Shown here: piece after piece, positions 1 to 9,800 of the stretch
Numbering within the stretch: position 1 is the first letter of the stretch
Layout of the letters: every line of letters starts with the position of its first letter
Origin: an uncultured Saprospiraceae bacterium
GTDB taxonomy: Bacteria; Bacteroidota; Bacteroidia; Chitinophagales; Saprospiraceae
DNA length: 45,260 bases
Assembly (NCBI GenBank): GCA_937924145.1
Contig: CALDTJ010000540.1
Coordinates: 1 to 45,260, forward strand
Direction: 5' to 3'
Made by a program: the position numbers and the translations under genes
Notes under the pieces: model-generated
What the model was told of the DNA's origin: nothing
Databases searched by the model: none
Seen by the model: only the letters and a program-made list of their open reading frames with translations

Positions 1-65
1 AATTTTTAGTAATGTATATTTATTTGATAATCAAATGTTTGGCAATGGTTTAATGCGAGTAAACT

Positions 66-196
66 GGTAGCACTTCCGATAGCTATCGGAATTAGCCTGT
101 CCCGTTTCAAGGTCTTTAGGCCTTGACATTTAGACAAAAACTAGACGTAGCCGACCTAAAGGTCGCCAAACAGGACAGGCTAAAGCCTGTGCTACC
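66..196. repeat. Intergenic inverted-repeat element with nested palindromes
   Basis: GGTAGCAC (66-73) / GTGCTACC (189-196) and TAGCCTGTCC (93-102) / GGACAGGCTA (173-182); perfect 18-bp palindrome TTCCGATAGCTATCGGAA at 74-91. Confidence 0.75.
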
Positions 197-295
197 GATT
201 TTCGCACTTCAAATTCAACTAGAAGGTTCTAAAAAACATCAATATTCCTGATAATCAATACTTTAAGTATTATATATTTTTTACTTGACGCCAAT

Positions 296-539
296 CCGAT
301 GAAATCGGGGGGAAATGAATAAATAGGGCGTTGAACAAGCCTGAAAGGCTTGAATAATAGGAATTTTAATGTTCAAGTCTTTCAGACTTGTAAGGAAGTG
401 CTTAAAATATCACTTCCCCCAATTTTATTGGGGGCTATTCACCTTCAATCCTTTCAGGATTTGATGATTAAAAGATATGGGTTGTCGATAGCACTGAAAG
501 TGACCCCGTCATTCTGAGCGCTATCAATCAGATGAAATC
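296..539. repeat. Cluster of short palindromes, most with GAA/TTC triloop
   Basis: CCGAT-GAA-ATCGG (296-308), CAAGCCT-GAA-AGGCTTG (336-352), CAAGTCT-TTC-AGACTTG (374-390), AATCCT-TTC-AGGATT (447-461), CACT-GAA-AGTG (492-502), GAT-GAA-ATC (531-539); also CCCCCAA-TTTTA-TTGGGGG (416-434). Confidence 0.8.
492..507 (-). repeat. REP-like repeat copy 1 (CACTGAAAGTGACCCC), followed by GTCAT
   Basis: Reverse complement of GGGGTCACTTTCAGTG at 1323-1338 and 1381-1396. Confidence 0.8.
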
Positions 540-1232
540 GCGTAACTGTCTGCCCATGTCTAAGTTACATAATGTCCCGTTCCTTAACCCTGCATAGTCT
601 TTGGCAGAAGACCAAGTATAATCAATAGCATTTTTAACCATATTAGCGGCTACTGCATTATTATGAAGATAGCAAAAGCAATGGTAACCGTAATTAAAGC
701 CAGTTCGAAAACGGAAGTCTTCTTTTCCATTTTTTTCTAAGGTGACAAATTCATCAATCCAGCCATCTTTTGCTTTACATTCTTCTCTAAATAAACTACC
801 AGTCCAATTTTTTTCTTTGTTAATTGCTCGGGTATATCCTTTTTGTAAATCACCGATAGCGTCGTTTAAAGAGATAGGTTTATTACTTTTAGCTGTCCTA
901 TATCGGTCATGATCTACGGGCATAGCCTTTTTACCATATTTTTTAACTCGTCTCTGGAATTCTACTTTGTCAATATGTGCTCTGAGAATAGCTCTTTCTA
1001 TGATGACGTTTTTAACGTAAAATAACCAATGGAAATGATTTGGCATTAAACACCAAGCTACCAAGTCTCCAAAGGGTAGTAAGTAGGCGCGCATCTTCCA
1101 TAGAAAAAAGTAATAATTTTCATCTGTGAAAAAAAGTTGTCGTTGGTTATTTCCTTGATTGTAGATGTGGAAAAGTTGATTGGTGTAGAAATCCATAGTT
1201 TTGTCACTTTGGTTAATAGTTAGTTTTCTCAA
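528..1232 (-). CDS. REP-associated tyrosine transposase (Y1 / IS200-like TnpA_REP family)
   Basis: AWCLMPNHFHWLFYVKN motif (HUH-type Y1 transposase) in a 234-aa ORF; palindromic repeats on both sides. Confidence 0.85.
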   Translation of the reverse strand: MRKLTINQSDKTMDFYTNQLFHIYNQGNNQRQLFFTDENYYFFLWKMRAYLLPFGDLVAWCLMPNHFHWLFYVKNVIIERAILRAHIDKVEFQRRVKKYGKKAMPVDHDRYRTAKSNKPISLNDAIGDLQKGYTRAINKEKNWTGSLFREECKAKDGWIDEFVTLEKNGKEDFRFRTGFNYGYHCFCYLHNNAVAANMVKNAIDYTWSSAKDYAGLRNGTLCNLDMGRQLRDFI

Positions 1233-1322
1233 TAAAGTTGGGGTGAAGTTAGCAAAAATACTGTTATATCAAAAAGAGAGGGTGTTTTTTCTGAATATAT
1301 GGAACTATTTTCGGTATTCGTC

Positions 1323-1338
1323 GGGGTCACTTTCAGTG
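1323..1338 (+). repeat. REP-like repeat copy 2 (GGGGTCACTTTCAGTG)
   Basis: Exact match to 1381-1396 and inverted match to 492-507. Confidence 0.8.
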
Positions 1339-1380
1339 AAATGCGTCAACTTAAGGTCTGTAGTATAGCAGCAGTGTTTC

Positions 1381-1396
1381 GGGGTCACTTTCAGTG
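1381..1396 (+). repeat. REP-like repeat copy 3 (GGGGTCACTTTCAGTG)
   Basis: Exact match to 1323-1338. Confidence 0.8.
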
Positions 1397-1519
1397 CCCT
1401 CGAAACTTTAATCGCAAACCAATCCAACTTATAAATATATCCACTAAGTTGACGACATTCAACTTTCAGAGCCTCCGACAATTTTCTTCCAACCTCGATT
1501 TATGGTTTTAAATGCATAA

Positions 1520-1550
1520 ATGACGGGGGCACTAGAAGTGACCCCGTCAT
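1520..1550. repeat. REP-like full hairpin ATGACGGGGGCACT-AGA-AGTGACCCCGTCAT
   Basis: Near-perfect 31-bp palindrome with one mismatched pair; right half GTGACCCCGTCAT matches 501-512 region. Confidence 0.8.
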
Positions 1551-2320
1551 AAATAAAATATTTTCAACATATCTCAAGCACTATCAATCAAGTCAGAATA
1601 ATTGATAAAAAAAGTAGAGGTATAAAATAATTTATTGGCATATTTTTATTTAATAATTGATGAAAAACTATGTGTTTCCGTGACCATCAAATCACTTGCT
1701 TATCTGCTTAAAACTCATTATTATTGTATAGCGTCTAGAGTATATGAATCCATTTTAAAGGCTTTTTTACAGCTAATTAAAAAATAGGATAGTAAAGAAC
1801 AGTGACCTATTATACGTTTTAACCTACTGAATTAATTTCAAAAGATACTCTCCATTACATAAGAAATATAGCAAAAAGAAGTATTTAGAAGAAAGAAAAT
1901 GCTATTTAGAGACATGTTGTAGAGGTTTTTTTACATATATGTCAAAAATAGATTATTTTTGGCACTCTAAAACTTACACCATTTAATAAGGTAGTTTAAT
2001 TCAATACTTGATTATCTTTTATTGAATATTCAAGAGAAAGCAATAGCAGATGTGAATAGCAGGCTAAAGTAAATTGTTATTTTCATTTTCTTGAGTACAA
2101 CTCAAATTCCCAATCTCTCTACCATAAGCTACCTATGTTGGTTAGTAACCTACGATTTTAGTAATATAACGATCCCTGCCGATACAATAATGATCTATTT
2201 AAGTAGAACGGCTGCTTTTATAACACTTATAATTAAAAAATAAGAAAGAATATTGGAGTTTTTCCTTTTTTTGAGGAGCATGGAGTACGTTTTTGGTCGC
2301 TACAAAAAAGAAGAAAAACA

Positions 2321-2488
2321 CTTAGGCAAAGTAAAATAATTAATTAGCCATTTATGAGTTCATCTTTTTTCCCTATACTGCGTTGAAAATGCTCGCCATA
2401 GCGGTGCTATGTCTGCGCTTTTCGCCTTGTCTAGAAAAAAAATATTTCCTCAAAATGACCACTTTATTAATTTATTTTGCCTTAAGTA
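2321..2488. repeat. Imperfect inverted repeat enclosing dispersed hairpin repeat
   Basis: CTTAGGCAAAGTAAAATAATTAATTA near 2321 versus TTAATTTATTTTGCCTTAAG near 2466-2485; interior 2382-2433 is inverted relative to 14504-14556. Confidence 0.6.
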
Positions 2489-2645
2489 ATGTGGGTTGAT
2501 TAATCGGGTGAAATTTAGAGCTAAGATTTTTTCGATAGTTTTTGCCAAAAAATCAATGCATAGTACCTCTACGGATTTATTTTTTGGTAAAAAATAGCGG
2601 AAAAAGATAGCTATAAATTACCCGATTAATTGAGCTGCATTACTT
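2484..2645. repeat. ~162-bp quasi-palindrome
   Basis: AAGTAATG...GATTAATCGGGT...TTTTTGCCAAAAAATCAATGCATAGTACC versus the reverse complement of the right half AAGTAATG...AATTAATCGGGT...TTTTTACCAAAAAATAAATCCGTAGAGGTACT. Confidence 0.75.
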
Positions 2646-3093
2646 AATATGCTAATTCTACAATTTTTTTGCTTAATGATTATCAAAGGCGTGCATTAAA
2701 GTTGATATTTAAGTAATATATTTTGTAAATTGAAACTCAATAAATTAGTACATATACTTGACAAAAAACACCACTAGTAAAAAGAAAAAGAAGTAGATTT
2801 TTCAAATAACAAATTTATTATATTTGAACTAATTTTACCTCTACACTTTAGAAGAAGAAACGCAAGATAATCCTGAACATAACTAATCTCGGATATTTTG
2901 CACAGAAAACAAGATTACAAGGCTAGATTTCTAGTAGCATTATTACGAAGGTTTCAAAAAGAAAAAACACAGACAAAGCGCATTGTAGTATATACCAACT
3001 GCAAGCGAAATACCTAATAGTACCCCCCATAAGAAACCTTACCGTAAATTTCTAGAAGAATAGCCGTTTGTTTTTAATCAAAAATTAAGAACT

Positions 3094-4119
3094 GTGCTAA
3101 AAACTTTACATTCTTTAAAATTACTGGCACCCGCCCTCCTCTTGGCGTTGAGCATTCAACTACAAGCCCAAGATATTCATTATTCCCAATTTGGTCGTTC
3201 TCCGATGAACATCAACCCTGCGTTGACTGGTTTGTTCAAGGGAGATTTGCGCTTTATCGGCAACTATCGTAGCCAATGGAATAAAGTACCTGTCAATTAC
3301 ATGACCTTCTCTGGAGGAGTCGATCAGAAATTTATCAACACCAATCTTAAGAACAGTTTATTTTCTGCTGGTATTTATTTCAACCACGATGAAGCTGGAG
3401 ATTTGGAATTGAGTAACACCAACGTTACGCTATCAGGATCTTTTACTCGCCGACTATCAACTAAGCATTATTTGACCGCAGGCATTCAAGTGGGAGGAGC
3501 CCAAAGAGGCTTTAATGCTGGAAACTTGCGAGTTGACAATCAATACGATGGAGATGGCTTTAACAGTGGTTTGTCAACGGGTGAAATATTTGATAATAGT
3601 AGTGTTTTTTATGCCGATCTTTCGGGAGGAGTCAATTATAGATTTCAAAATTTTAAGAATCGAACCAAAATAGATATTGGAACGGCACTATATCATGTGA
3701 ATAGACCTAACCGAAGTTTTTATGCCAATAGTGAAAATCGATTAGCTCAACGCTGGTCAGTTTATGGAACTGCTTCTATGGGGATTGGTGAAATTTTTGA
3801 TATCGGTCTACAAGTTATTGGTCAATTCCAAGGCCCACATGAAGAAATCTTAGTCGGTGGAACGGGTAAAATCCATTTAAATCAAGAAAGAGATAAAGAA
3901 TTAGCATTTGGTCTAGGCTTGTCTTACCGTTTGGGAGATGCTTGGGCACCAAGTGTAGTGCTGGATTATCGAATGTGGTCTTTTGGATTTAGTTACGATA
4001 TTAATTCTTCCCCATTCAATGTTGCCTCTTACAGACGAGGTGGCCCAGAACTTTCAGCAGTTTACATCTTTTCAAAAGTACGAGCTCCAAAGGAATTTGA
4101 AATATGTCCATTGTTTTAG
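3094..4119 (+). CDS. PorP/SprF family type IX secretion membrane protein
   Basis: Signal peptide; QDIHYSQFGRSPMNINPALTGLFKGDLRFIGNYRSQWNKV is characteristic of PorP/SprF; next to OmpA and a SprB-like adhesin. GTG start. Confidence 0.9.
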   Translation: MLKTLHSLKLLAPALLLALSIQLQAQDIHYSQFGRSPMNINPALTGLFKGDLRFIGNYRSQWNKVPVNYMTFSGGVDQKFINTNLKNSLFSAGIYFNHDEAGDLELSNTNVTLSGSFTRRLSTKHYLTAGIQVGGAQRGFNAGNLRVDNQYDGDGFNSGLSTGEIFDNSSVFYADLSGGVNYRFQNFKNRTKIDIGTALYHVNRPNRSFYANSENRLAQRWSVYGTASMGIGEIFDIGLQVIGQFQGPHEEILVGGTGKIHLNQERDKELAFGLGLSYRLGDAWAPSVVLDYRMWSFGFSYDINSSPFNVASYRRGGPELSAVYIFSKVRAPKEFEICPLF

Positions 4120-4121
4120 AT

Positions 4122-4188
4122 GCTGGTTACTGGTTGCTAGTTGCTAGTTATGCCAACCAGCAACCAGCAACTAGCAACCAGCAACCAG
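4122..4188. repeat. Heptamer-iterated inverted repeat
   Basis: GGTTACT GGTTGCT AGTTGCT AGTT then CCAACCA GCAACCA GCAACTA GCAACCA GCAACCA G. Confidence 0.85.
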
Positions 4189-4246
4189 AATCTTACATCT
4201 CTTAACCAAAACACAGTACCTATAAACAATACAACAAGAGAGTAGA

Positions 4247-6718
4247 ATGAAAAAATACTATTGCCTAATTTTTCTAAGCATTTTTCTAAATACGTTGGTT
4301 TTTAGTCAGGCAGCACGATTTGAGGAGGCAGTAAAGGATGCGCTAAATAGTCAACAATTTTTCACTAATGATGATTTTTTCGGCATTAGTGCAAAAGACA
4401 GTTTGGCGATTGAGGACCAATTTGAATTCTCAGAGACAGCCAGACGAATGCGAGCCATTAGCATTGCCGAAAGCGGCTACTTGCGAGTAATAAGAATGGA
4501 TACAACGGATCAGGATATCGACTATCCTTCTGCGATTTATCAAGTGGGAGCGATGAAAAAATTGCAAGGCGATTACCGTGGTGCGCTGGGCTATTTTGAA
4601 CAATATATCTCTAGCCCGCCGCCAATTGATAATCAATTCTTAGCCTTAGCCAAAAAAGATATCGACGATTGTAAGTTTGCCATCGCACGAACTCAACGCA
4701 TTGATAACTTGTATGAAGTCAATCATTTGGGGTCGGAGGTTAATACGCCATTCAATGACTTTTCGCCTCTATTAGTAGGAGATCAACTCTATTTTTCTTC
4801 TTTAAAATATGAGAAAGAAGAAAAGATGGACCCACCTCGATTGTATGCGAAAACGTTAATCTCTGATTTAGAAGTTGGCCCTTCACCAATGGAAGGTATC
4901 AATCGAACGGAGAAATCTGTGGCACATTTAGCTTTTACCAAAGATCAACAACGGGTATACTTTACCATCTGTGATTATATCGGTAAAAGTAGACGGATTC
5001 AGTGCAAAATCTATTATCAAGACAAAAAAGCAGGAGGAACTTGGTCAGATGCAACGGCATTGCCTAAAGAGATTAATAGAAAAGGATTTACGGCAACTCA
5101 TCCAACAATTATTTATGATGAAGAAGGACAAGAGAAGCTATTGTTTAGCTCTAATTGTCCAGGAGGACAAGGAAAAATGGATGTTTGGATGACTCAGGTA
5201 AATCGAAAGGGGAAGTTTACTTCACCAACCAATTATAGCCAAATTAATACTGCTGGTAATGACCTAACGCCTTTTTTTCATCAATCGACCAATACCTTAT
5301 ATTTTAGTTCTGACGGTCGAACAGGTTTAGGAGGATATGATATTTATAGTTTTGCGGATGGAGAGATTCAACATGCAGGTTATCCTTTAAATAGCAGTTT
5401 CAACGATACTCATTTTACCTTAGATCCAACGGGAGATAAAGGCTATTTTTCATCGAGTAGAGAAGGATGTATGCGATTGAGTGAATATGATATGGGCTGC
5501 CAAGATATTTTTGAGGCACGTTTTATCAATATTGATTTAGAAGCATTGACCTTTGATGATTTTACTCAGAAGGCATTAGAAGGTGTGACGCTACAATTAC
5601 TCCGTTTGCCAGAGGGAGATGATCAGGAATTAGCGGCAACGACCGATAATTTTTTAGTAGATGGTCGGACGAATACTTTAGACAATCAATTTCAATTTGA
5701 TAAATTATTAAGAGATGTTCGATACAGATTGGTCGCTAGTAAAGAAGGTTATATCAGTGATACCTTGAATTTTAATACTAGAGGAATTACAGCGTCCATT
5801 ACTTTATTAAAGGAATTATATCTAGCGCCTGATATTTTTGAAATGGACTTAACAGCCTTGACTTTCGATAATGAAAATCGAAAACCACTGACCAATTGCA
5901 TTGTGCAGTTAATAGATATGGTATCGGGTGAGCGTTTTATCAAAGATAACATTGAAGGGAATGATTTCTACTTTGATATTTATTCTCAAAGAGATTATCG
6001 GTTAATAGCTAGTTTAATCGGTTATACCAATGATACTTTGGATTTTGATACTCGATCTTACACACAGGCGGATGGAATTACTTCGATTACCAAAAGATTG
6101 TACTTAGAACCAGGAGGTTTAGTCGAGTTAGATGATTTGTTACCGTTGACGCTCTATTTTGACAATGATTTTCCAGATCCTAAAAGTCGAGCAATTACGA
6201 CGACGAATAACTACGAAGAACTATATGCGAAGTATTACAGAAAGAAAAGTGAATTTATTGTGAATTATACGGAAGGCGCACCAGCGGAAAATTTGCAATT
6301 AAAAACGGATGAGGTAGTCAACTTTTTTGATAATGAATTGAAGGGGAATTACGACACCTTGGGGGTATTTTCTGAGACCTTAATCAAATATTTACAACGT
6401 GGCAATACAGCAGTCATTTCTATCAGAGGATTTGCCAGTCCATTAGCTGCTACAGATTACAATATTAATTTAGGTAAAAGACGAGTGGATTGTCTGATGA
6501 ATCACTTTTCAACCTATCGAGATGGCATGTTAAATCGCTACATAGAAAATGGAAGTTTGGTATTACAAGAAGTCTCCTTTGGGGAAACCCAAGCGAATAG
6601 TCAGATTAGTGAAAATCCAAATGATCGGAAAAATTCAGTATACAGCCCAGCGGCTTCGAAAGAACGAAAAGTACAAATTGTAAAAATAACCATAGGGGAA
6701 AAAGCACAGGGAGAGTAG
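4247..6718 (+). CDS. OmpA family protein with PD40/WD40-like repeats and two tandem carboxypeptidase-regulatory-like domains
   Basis: YFSSDGRTGLGGYDIYSF (PD40-type), two copies of an LTFD..L..V.LQL/I...YRL.AS..GY..DTL.F.TR unit, C-terminal VISIRGFASPLAATDYNINLGKRRVDCL (OmpA-like). Confidence 0.85.
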   Translation: MKKYYCLIFLSIFLNTLVFSQAARFEEAVKDALNSQQFFTNDDFFGISAKDSLAIEDQFEFSETARRMRAISIAESGYLRVIRMDTTDQDIDYPSAIYQVGAMKKLQGDYRGALGYFEQYISSPPPIDNQFLALAKKDIDDCKFAIARTQRIDNLYEVNHLGSEVNTPFNDFSPLLVGDQLYFSSLKYEKEEKMDPPRLYAKTLISDLEVGPSPMEGINRTEKSVAHLAFTKDQQRVYFTICDYIGKSRRIQCKIYYQDKKAGGTWSDATALPKEINRKGFTATHPTIIYDEEGQEKLLFSSNCPGGQGKMDVWMTQVNRKGKFTSPTNYSQINTAGNDLTPFFHQSTNTLYFSSDGRTGLGGYDIYSFADGEIQHAGYPLNSSFNDTHFTLDPTGDKGYFSSSREGCMRLSEYDMGCQDIFEARFINIDLEALTFDDFTQKALEGVTLQLLRLPEGDDQELAATTDNFLVDGRTNTLDNQFQFDKLLRDVRYRLVASKEGYISDTLNFNTRGITASITLLKELYLAPDIFEMDLTALTFDNENRKPLTNCIVQLIDMVSGERFIKDNIEGNDFYFDIYSQRDYRLIASLIGYTNDTLDFDTRSYTQADGITSITKRLYLEPGGLVELDDLLPLTLYFDNDFPDPKSRAITTTNNYEELYAKYYRKKSEFIVNYTEGAPAENLQLKTDEVVNFFDNELKGNYDTLGVFSETLIKYLQRGNTAVISIRGFASPLAATDYNINLGKRRVDCLMNHFSTYRDGMLNRYIENGSLVLQEVSFGETQANSQISENPNDRKNSVYSPAASKERKVQIVKITIGEKAQGE

Positions 6719-6721
6719 GGG

Positions 6722-6770
6722 TAGGCCTTATGCCTATCAAAGTAGGGCAACCACAAGGGATTGCCCGTAC
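6722..6770. repeat. Intergenic hairpins TAGGCCTTATGCCTA and GTAGGGCAACCACAAGGGATTGCCCGTAC
   Basis: Direct palindromes at 6722-6736 and 6742-6770. Confidence 0.75.
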
Positions 6771-6827
6771 AATATCCTTTTTGCAGAATTTTGAAATGTA
6801 TGAGGTAAAAGAATCCCTATTGAAAAA

Positions 6828-9800
6828 TTGAAAAAGTTTCTTATGAACAATAGACAGTTATATTTAGCAATATTGCTAGTAATTAGCATGGTCGGTCAAA
6901 CCTTTGCGACAGAATGGGCAAGGCCTTCTAACGAAGGGCCGCTTACCTTTTCTTTATCATCAGAAAAGACCAATTGTCCTGATGATCCAAATGGAAGTGC
7001 GACAGTTATCGTATCGGGTGGGAAATCGCCCTACACTTACAAATGGAGTAATGGAGGTAATACAGCCACGATCAATAACTTGATTGCAGGAGGCTATTTT
7101 ATCACAGTAACGGATGCTTTAGGAGAGCGGAAAAACTCACACATTACGGTCGAGGCGACTAATCAACTGAAATTGCGATTTAATCAACGGTCGATTGCTT
7201 GTGCAGATCAGACAGATGGAAAAGTAGTCGCTATTCCTGAAGGAGGCGTTGTTCCTTATACCTATCAATGGGATAATGGCAGTAACAAGTCCTTTATCGA
7301 AGGCATCGGAGAAGGAATGTACATGGTAACGGTAACGGATGCTAATGGTTGTCGTGCAGAAGAAGCAGTGATGGTAGAAGTGGCAGACGCAATAAGAGTC
7401 CAAGCAGATATTTTTCATGTTAGTTGTGGAGCAACCGCTGATGGATCTATGAGCCTAAGAGTGACAGGAGGGGTAGCACCTTACACTTACCTTTGGGACT
7501 TTGACAAGCAGGGAGGAGCTAGTAGAACAGGGTTAAAACCAGGACATTATGCAATATGGGTAACGGATGTCAATGGTTGTACGGCATATATTTGCCCAAA
7601 ACTTATACAATCTCAACCACCCCTTCTAACGACCAGTTCTAAACCAGAAACTTGCCCAGGTGAAGGAGATGGAATAGGCTATGTGACCGCCAATGGAGAT
7701 TCTCCACCATATAGGTACGAATGGCCAAACAATATCAGTCAATTCAATCATGTCAGCGGATTGTCCCCGGGTACTTACACCGTAACAGTAACGAATTTTA
7801 GGAATTGTACTTCAACGATAGACGTAGTAGTAGGTCAAGCAGGTGGTGGATTTGGTTTTGTGGTAGAAACGAATGGTGCTTCTTGTGGCAATGCACCAAC
7901 AGGGACGGCTAATGTGCGGATTACAGGTGGAGTAGGGCCGTTTACGTATCAATGGGTTAATGAGCAAACGAATACAGTCATTAGTAGTACTTCAGAAATA
8001 GCAAATGTACCAGCAGGCAATTACAAAGTGAATGTAACGGACGCCAATGGTTGTTTTGGGCAAAGAGATGTGATAATTGAGGAGAAACCAGTACCAACCA
8101 TTTCTGCGGAAGCAATCAAAAACAAAGTTTGTTTTGGTGAAAAAACAGGAACGGCTAGAGCGACCGCGGCAGGTGGTGAGGGTAGTTTTACTTACCTATG
8201 GTCAAATGGACAAACCACACAAGAGGTAAGTAATTTAGGTAGAGGTGTTTATTCCGTAACTGCCACTGATGCCAATGGTTGTCAAGCTTCCACTAGTATC
8301 GAAATTATCGAAATTCCACAAATAGTCATCAATGAACAAGTCAGTAATTTGTTGTGTAATAATGTGCTAGGAGGAGAGATAGTAGCAAATGTATCAGGTG
8401 GATCAGGTGTCTATACTTACGCGTGGAGTAATGGAGGTTCAGCAGATAGGATAAATAATATCAAAGCAGGAACTTACTTTTTAACCATAACAGACAGCGA
8501 AGGTTGTCAAGCCACTAAAGGAATTAATATCGGAGAACCTTCAGCTATAGCAATTAGTTTATCTTCCGAAAATGCAGCAGATGATAGAGGTAGCGCAGAT
8601 GGTTCAGCAAGTGTAGTTGCTACAGGAGGAACGGCTCCGTACACTTACGCATGGAGCAATGGAGCGACTACTGCCACAATTAATAATATTCCAGCGGGGA
8701 CTTATACGGTAACGGTAACAGATGCCAACGGATGTCCAAAGACGACAGAGGTAATCGTCGGAGCAACTTGTACTTTAATGGCAGCAATCACGGATACTCG
8801 TGCAGCTAGTTGTGCAGGGAATGATGGTGCAATCACCTTGACCGTTAGTGGCGAACAAAACGGAGTGAGTTTTAAATGGACGAATGGAGCGACTACTTCA
8901 TCGATCACAGGTTTGACCCCGGGATTTTATGGCGTAACGGTTACGGACGGGAATGATTGTGAATATGCGGCAGGTACATTTGTCAACGATGGTTGTGATT
9001 GTACAGAGCCTATTTTGGAAACAGCATTGGTCTTTGAGGCCAACTGTGGAAAAAGTGATGGTTCATTAGCCATCGAAATGGCAGGTGACAATAATGCTTT
9101 TAATTATCAATGGTCCGATCCAAGTATCACAGGTGCGAAAGGCAATAATTTGGCGTCAGGAACTTACACGGTGACGATTACGGCAAAAGATGATAGTCAA
9201 TGTTCGATAGTAGAAACCATTAATGTAGGGAATACGAACGTAGGCCCTATCACCCTCATACAAAATCAACCAGAAACTTGTAATGGTCCAAAAGGGACTG
9301 TCTTGTTAGTACCTGGTGCTTTGACATATAATTGGAGTGATGGCGGAACAGGAGGATTTAGAGATGACTTATCAGCGGGTGAATATCTAGTAACGGTGAC
9401 CATTCCTAATTTGGAAGGTTGTATGGATATTCTTAGTATCAATGTTGGTTTAGAAAGTGGTCTAAGCCTTACCCCCGTCATTAATAGGCGTCCCGATTGT
9501 GGACAGAGTAACGGCTCTGTATCCATCAATGTGGCAGGTGGCAGTGGCGATTATAGCTACAGTTGGGGCGCTGCTACTAATAATAACTTACCAAGTGGCA
9601 CTTACAATATTATTGTTACTGATAAAGTGACTAACTGTAAAGATTCCCTATTATTTACTCTACTAAATGAGGTGAATGGTGCCGTAGTAGGAATAGATTC
9701 TATTAAAAATGTGAGTTGTGCAGGAGCAGCGGACGGAAGTGTACAAATCTCTGTAGCCATTACGGGCAACTTTGAAGGCGCACCAGAAATTAATATAGTA

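Noticed and set aside
1299-1511. 70-aa + strand ORF
   Set aside because: Spans two REP-like repeats; no recognisable domain.
6950-9000. Regular repeats that could suggest a CRISPR array
   Set aside because: They encode SprB-type protein repeats in frame, with no uniform spacer/repeat lengths; no cas genes.
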